Position numbers and translations under genes: made by a program
NCBI GenBank assembly: GCA_934454215.1
Contig: CAKSGG010000158.1
Span: 1-7,085, forward strand
Length of the DNA: 7,085 nucleotides
From: an uncultured Clostridia bacterium
GTDB taxonomy: Bacteria > Bacillota > Clostridia > UBA1381
Direction of reading: 5' to 3'
Shown: piece by piece, positions 4,951 to 7,085 of the stretch
Layout: each line of letters begins with the position of its first letter
Position numbering within the stretch: the first letter of the stretch is position 1
Notes under the pieces: generated by a model
Database searches by the model: none
Told to the model about the DNA's origin: nothing
Seen by the model: the letters and a program-made list of their open reading frames with translations, nothing else

Positions 4951-6378
4951 TTGCGAAAAGCTAAAAAAATGACGCAAAAACAGGTTGCGGATAAGCTTGG
5001 AGTTATGCCGAAAACCGTTTCAAAATGGGAAACGGGTCACGGATTTCCCGACATTGCTTTTATTTCAATGCTATCCGACATTTTCGGAGTAAGCGAAAGA
5101 ACTTTATTATCAGGCAATCTTGACAAAAACATTGATGAAACGGGCAATATGAAAAAAACAAAATTTTATGTATGTCCCAACTGCGGAAGTATACTCTTCG
5201 GAACAGGCGAATGCCGGATTGTATGCTGCGGCAAGCAGTTAAAGCCGTTAATTCCGAGCATATGCAATGACGGGCATAAAATAACCGTTTCGGAAATAGA
5301 AAATTATTTTTATATAGAATTTGAACACGAAATGTCAAAGGAGCATTTCATAAGTTTCGCCGCCTATGTGACACACGATAAAATTCTTACCGCAAAGCTG
5401 TACCCCGAACAGGACTCGTCGGTACGCTTTCCGAAAATGTACGGAGGCAAATTCTATTTTTATTGCAATCGGCACGGCTTATTTGAATACAGCCAAGGAG
5501 AGAATAATTTAAAAAGCAAAAGCTCGGGGCTTACCTCGCTTATGTCGGCATTTTCAAGAGCATATTACACCGAACACAGTAATAAACCTATTTTTGCCGA
5601 CAGTGCCGCACGGAAATTATTTTCCGAATCGGAATATAAACAAATTGGGAAATATATTTCGGACAGCAATGATACAAAGAAATATGTGTATACACAGCTT
5701 GCCCCAACGCCTTTGGGAAGAACAATATTTTGCGAAGAGTGTATTAATACCGCCATTCAAACGGGGACTGAACAGTATGTTATTCTCGGCGCAGGACTTG
5801 ATACTTTTTCAATAAGAAACAAAAATAATAATATAAACATTTTTGAAATTGACAAGGAAGCGTCCGTAAAAGACAAAATACACCGTTTGGCACGTGCAAA
5901 GATAGAGCTTTCCGATAATGTTAAGCTGATTTGTGCAGATTTATCAAAGGATAACCTAAAAAATGTTCTTGAAGAAAACGGATTTGACAGCGGTAAAAAG
6001 ACAATATTTTCATGTATGGGTTTGCTCTATTATCTGTCAGATGACGAAATTTCACAATTATTCAAAAGCATTTCGGAATTTGCCGCCGACGGCAGCTCTG
6101 TTGTTTTTGATTTTGCCGATAATCATTTATTTTCGTCAACAGTTCCGAGAGTAAAAAACATGCTTGTCATGGCAGAAAAAAGCGGTGAACCGATGAAGTC
6201 ATGCTTTGGCTATGCAGAGCTTGAAAAAATGCTGGATAAACATAATTTTTTAATTTACGAATTTCTGAACCGTGATGAAATCAACATCCGATATTTTTCA
6301 GACTGCCAAAACGAAATGACAGCGTTTGAGCATATTAATTATGCCCTTGCCGTATTAAAAAGGAACACATATCGCTAA
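4951..6378 (+). CDS. XRE helix-turn-helix / desulfoferrodoxin / LCM-type SAM methyltransferase fusion
   Basis: Three modules lie in one 475-residue frame (numbering from TTG 4951). (1) XRE-type HTH, about 1-55: MTQKQVADKLGV, then KTVSKWETG as recognition helix. (2) Desulfoferrodoxin, about 72-180: a desulforedoxin site C75xxC78...C92C93, then a superoxide reductase-like fold whose five iron ligands all appear, H109, H126 (FEHEM), H132 (KEHFI), C172 and H175 (YCNRHGL). (3) LCM/PPM1-type methyltransferase, about 195-475: VILGAGLDTFSIR (277-289) for SAM, FEID (298-301), AD (329-330), GLLYYL (357-362), VVFDF (384-388). By family, the middle module reacts with superoxide and the last transfers methyl groups to a carboxylate or hydroxyl. 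A sensor-effector coupling is my inference. Oddities: the TAA noted at 4927 removes the start of HTH helix 1, the Glu-Lys before the first His of SORs is missing, and the Glu before Gly357 is Met. It is monocistronic, with its own promoters and terminator. Confidence 0.82.
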   Translation: MRKAKKMTQKQVADKLGVMPKTVSKWETGHGFPDIAFISMLSDIFGVSERTLLSGNLDKNIDETGNMKKTKFYVCPNCGSILFGTGECRIVCCGKQLKPLIPSICNDGHKITVSEIENYFYIEFEHEMSKEHFISFAAYVTHDKILTAKLYPEQDSSVRFPKMYGGKFYFYCNRHGLFEYSQGENNLKSKSSGLTSLMSAFSRAYYTEHSNKPIFADSAARKLFSESEYKQIGKYISDSNDTKKYVYTQLAPTPLGRTIFCEECINTAIQTGTEQYVILGAGLDTFSIRNKNNNINIFEIDKEASVKDKIHRLARAKIELSDNVKLICADLSKDNLKNVLEENGFDSGKKTIFSCMGLLYYLSDDEISQLFKSISEFAADGSSVVFDFADNHLFSSTVPRVKNMLVMAEKSGEPMKSCFGYAELEKMLDKHNFLIYEFLNRDEINIRYFSDCQNEMTAFEHINYALAVLKRNTYR

Positions 6379-6396
6379 AGCGATATGCGTTCTTTT
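6363..6396. terminator. Bidirectional terminator enclosing both convergent stop codons
   Basis: GAACACATATCGCT pairs with AGCGATATGCGTTC (13 of 14 pairs, one A-C mismatch) over a tiny AA loop. TTTT (6393-6396) follows on the plus strand, and the A tract just left of the stem (6357-6361) gives CCTTTTT on the minus strand. It therefore can stop transcripts from both sides. The TAA at 6376-6378 and the TAG at 6375-6377 (minus strand) both lie at its apex. Confidence 0.85.
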
Positions 6397-7085
6397 ATAT
6401 TATGTATCTGTTTTACCGTTTCGGGTGCAAGAGTACCGTTTTCATAGATTCCTATGTTCATTGTTACAGCACCTTTCTTCTCAAAGCATTTTTTAAGATA
6501 TGCCGCCAAATCCTCATCAGAAAACCTCGGCGGTTCTATTTTCCCTTTCTTTTTATGCATCCAGAAACAGTCAAGCCATATCAATGTGTGCCACTGCTTT
6601 TGTGTGCTGTTGTAATCCCACGGGTATTTTCCCAAATCATCGCATTCACCCGGCAGATATTCTTCCCTGTCAAATACATAGCTCATACGATTCGCACCGT
6701 TATTCATTGCAGTAATTCTGTTTTCATTCCCTGCTCTCAAAGCCTCAAACCATTTCCGCTCGTCAAATCTTTCACTCGTCCAGTCATTTGTTCTGCAAGA
6801 ATCCACTTCTGTCGAATTATAGCATCCGTCAATCCACCAACCGTCAAGCAAATCTCCGAATTTCAGCGCATAGTATCTTACAACCTCTGTCCAACGTTCC
6901 ATAAATACCTTTTTATCTGCCGATAAATCCCAACCGAAAGCGGCTCTCAAAAGAGCTGTGTTTGCGTCAACCTCAGACGGAAGATATGCTATGAATTTCA
7001 GTCCTCTGCGCTTTGCTTCGACAGCAATTTCAAAAACCAAATCCCTTTTTGAGCATATATTCGGCATATATTTTTCTATGACCGC
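6375..7085 (-). CDS. GH29-like (alpha-L-fucosidase-like) glycoside hydrolase, C-terminal part (5' end outside window)
   Basis: The frame is open through the right edge, so the internal ATG at 7067 is not the start; the visible part is 236 residues ending at TAG 6375. The region KYMPNICSKRDL, then AKRRGLKFIAYLP, WTEVVRYYALKFGDLLDGWWIDGCYN and finally GAVTMNIGIYENGTL follows the barrel of GH29 alpha-L-fucosidases, in which the Asp of the W-W-x-D-G segment (codon 6828-6830 here) is the usual nucleophile. If so, the enzyme would release fucose or a related sugar from glycans by a retaining mechanism. The chain ends soon after the barrel, without the C-terminal beta-sandwich of classical fucosidases, and no acid/base residue can be assigned with confidence, so a divergent GH29-related hydrolase or a non-fucosidase relative is equally possible. 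It converges on the fusion gene with a 4-bp overlap and shares its terminator. Signal peptide and N-terminal domains are outside the window. Confidence 0.7.
   Translation of the reverse strand, partial: AVIEKYMPNICSKRDLVFEIAVEAKRRGLKFIAYLPSEVDANTALLRAAFGWDLSADKKVFMERWTEVVRYYALKFGDLLDGWWIDGCYNSTEVDSCRTNDWTSERFDERKWFEALRAGNENRITAMNNGANRMSYVFDREEYLPGECDDLGKYPWDYNSTQKQWHTLIWLDCFWMHKKKGKIEPPRFSDEDLAAYLKKCFEKKGAVTMNIGIYENGTLAPETVKQIHNIKERISL

Noticed and set aside
4915..4970. Frameshift as the cause of the broken 5' end of the fusion gene
   Set aside because: ATG 4915, the TAA and the following HTH codons are all in one frame; a single base substitution explains the break, and no indel is needed.
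6402..6926. 174-codon plus-strand frame opposite the fucosidase-like gene
   Set aside because: It is Cys/Phe/Ile-rich translation with no family pattern; the minus frame has clear enzyme motifs.
1..7085. CRISPR array, tRNA/rRNA, insertion sequence, phage or integrase genes
   Set aside because: No spaced direct repeats, cloverleaf, transposase motif or terminal inverted repeats were found on reading both strands.

Overview
The window looks like a chromosomal segment from an AT-rich Gram-positive anaerobe of the Clostridia (Bacillota). The evidence is the strong AGGAGG-type ribosome binding sites, TTG start codons, consensus sigma-A promoters, U-tailed hairpin terminators, and a flippase-mazG-HU gene cluster known from endospore-forming Firmicutes. 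Large extracytoplasmic repeat proteins and an alpha-L-fucosidase-like enzyme suggest a polysaccharide-using gut or rumen type. That lifestyle is inference, and the genus cannot be fixed from this sequence.

Layout. (1) Positions 1-1873, plus strand: the 3' end of a large repeat-rich surface-type protein (open at the left edge), overlapping by 29 bp a small gene for a secreted beta-sandwich protein. A terminator follows. (2) Positions 1916-4713, minus strand: a SpoVB/MurJ-like polysaccharide flippase (TTG start), then mazG (NTP pyrophosphohydrolase), then an HU DNA-binding protein with its own promoter, a leader hairpin and a terminator. This is the yabM-mazG-HU housekeeping cluster, but the sporulation and division genes that often follow it (yabO, yabP, yabQ, divIC) are absent. 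(3) Positions 4714-4914: a divergent regulatory region with two tandem consensus promoters facing right, a 23-bp dyad and a 10-bp palindrome. (4) Positions 4915-6378, plus strand: the most unusual gene. It encodes one polypeptide with an XRE helix-turn-helix, a complete desulfoferrodoxin module (desulforedoxin Cys4 site plus a superoxide reductase site with all five iron ligands), and an LCM/PPM1-type SAM methyltransferase. The best start codon (ATG 4915, perfect Shine-Dalgarno) is followed in frame by TAA at codon 5, so the protein must start at TTG 4951 by reinitiation, or the gene carries a recent nonsense mutation. (5) Positions 6375-7085, minus strand: the 3' part of a GH29-like (alpha-L-fucosidase-like) gene. 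It converges on the fusion gene so tightly that the two stop codons overlap inside the loop of a shared bidirectional terminator.

How they work together. The flippase/mazG/HU group forms an ordinary housekeeping unit. The surface proteins and the fucosidase-like enzyme fit an outward-facing carbohydrate lifestyle. The fusion gene has its own promoters and terminator and so looks like a self-contained one-gene system, plausibly a redox- or superoxide-responsive regulator coupled to methylation of an unknown substrate. That role is inferred from domain content only. No tRNA, rRNA, CRISPR array, insertion sequence or phage gene was recognised.
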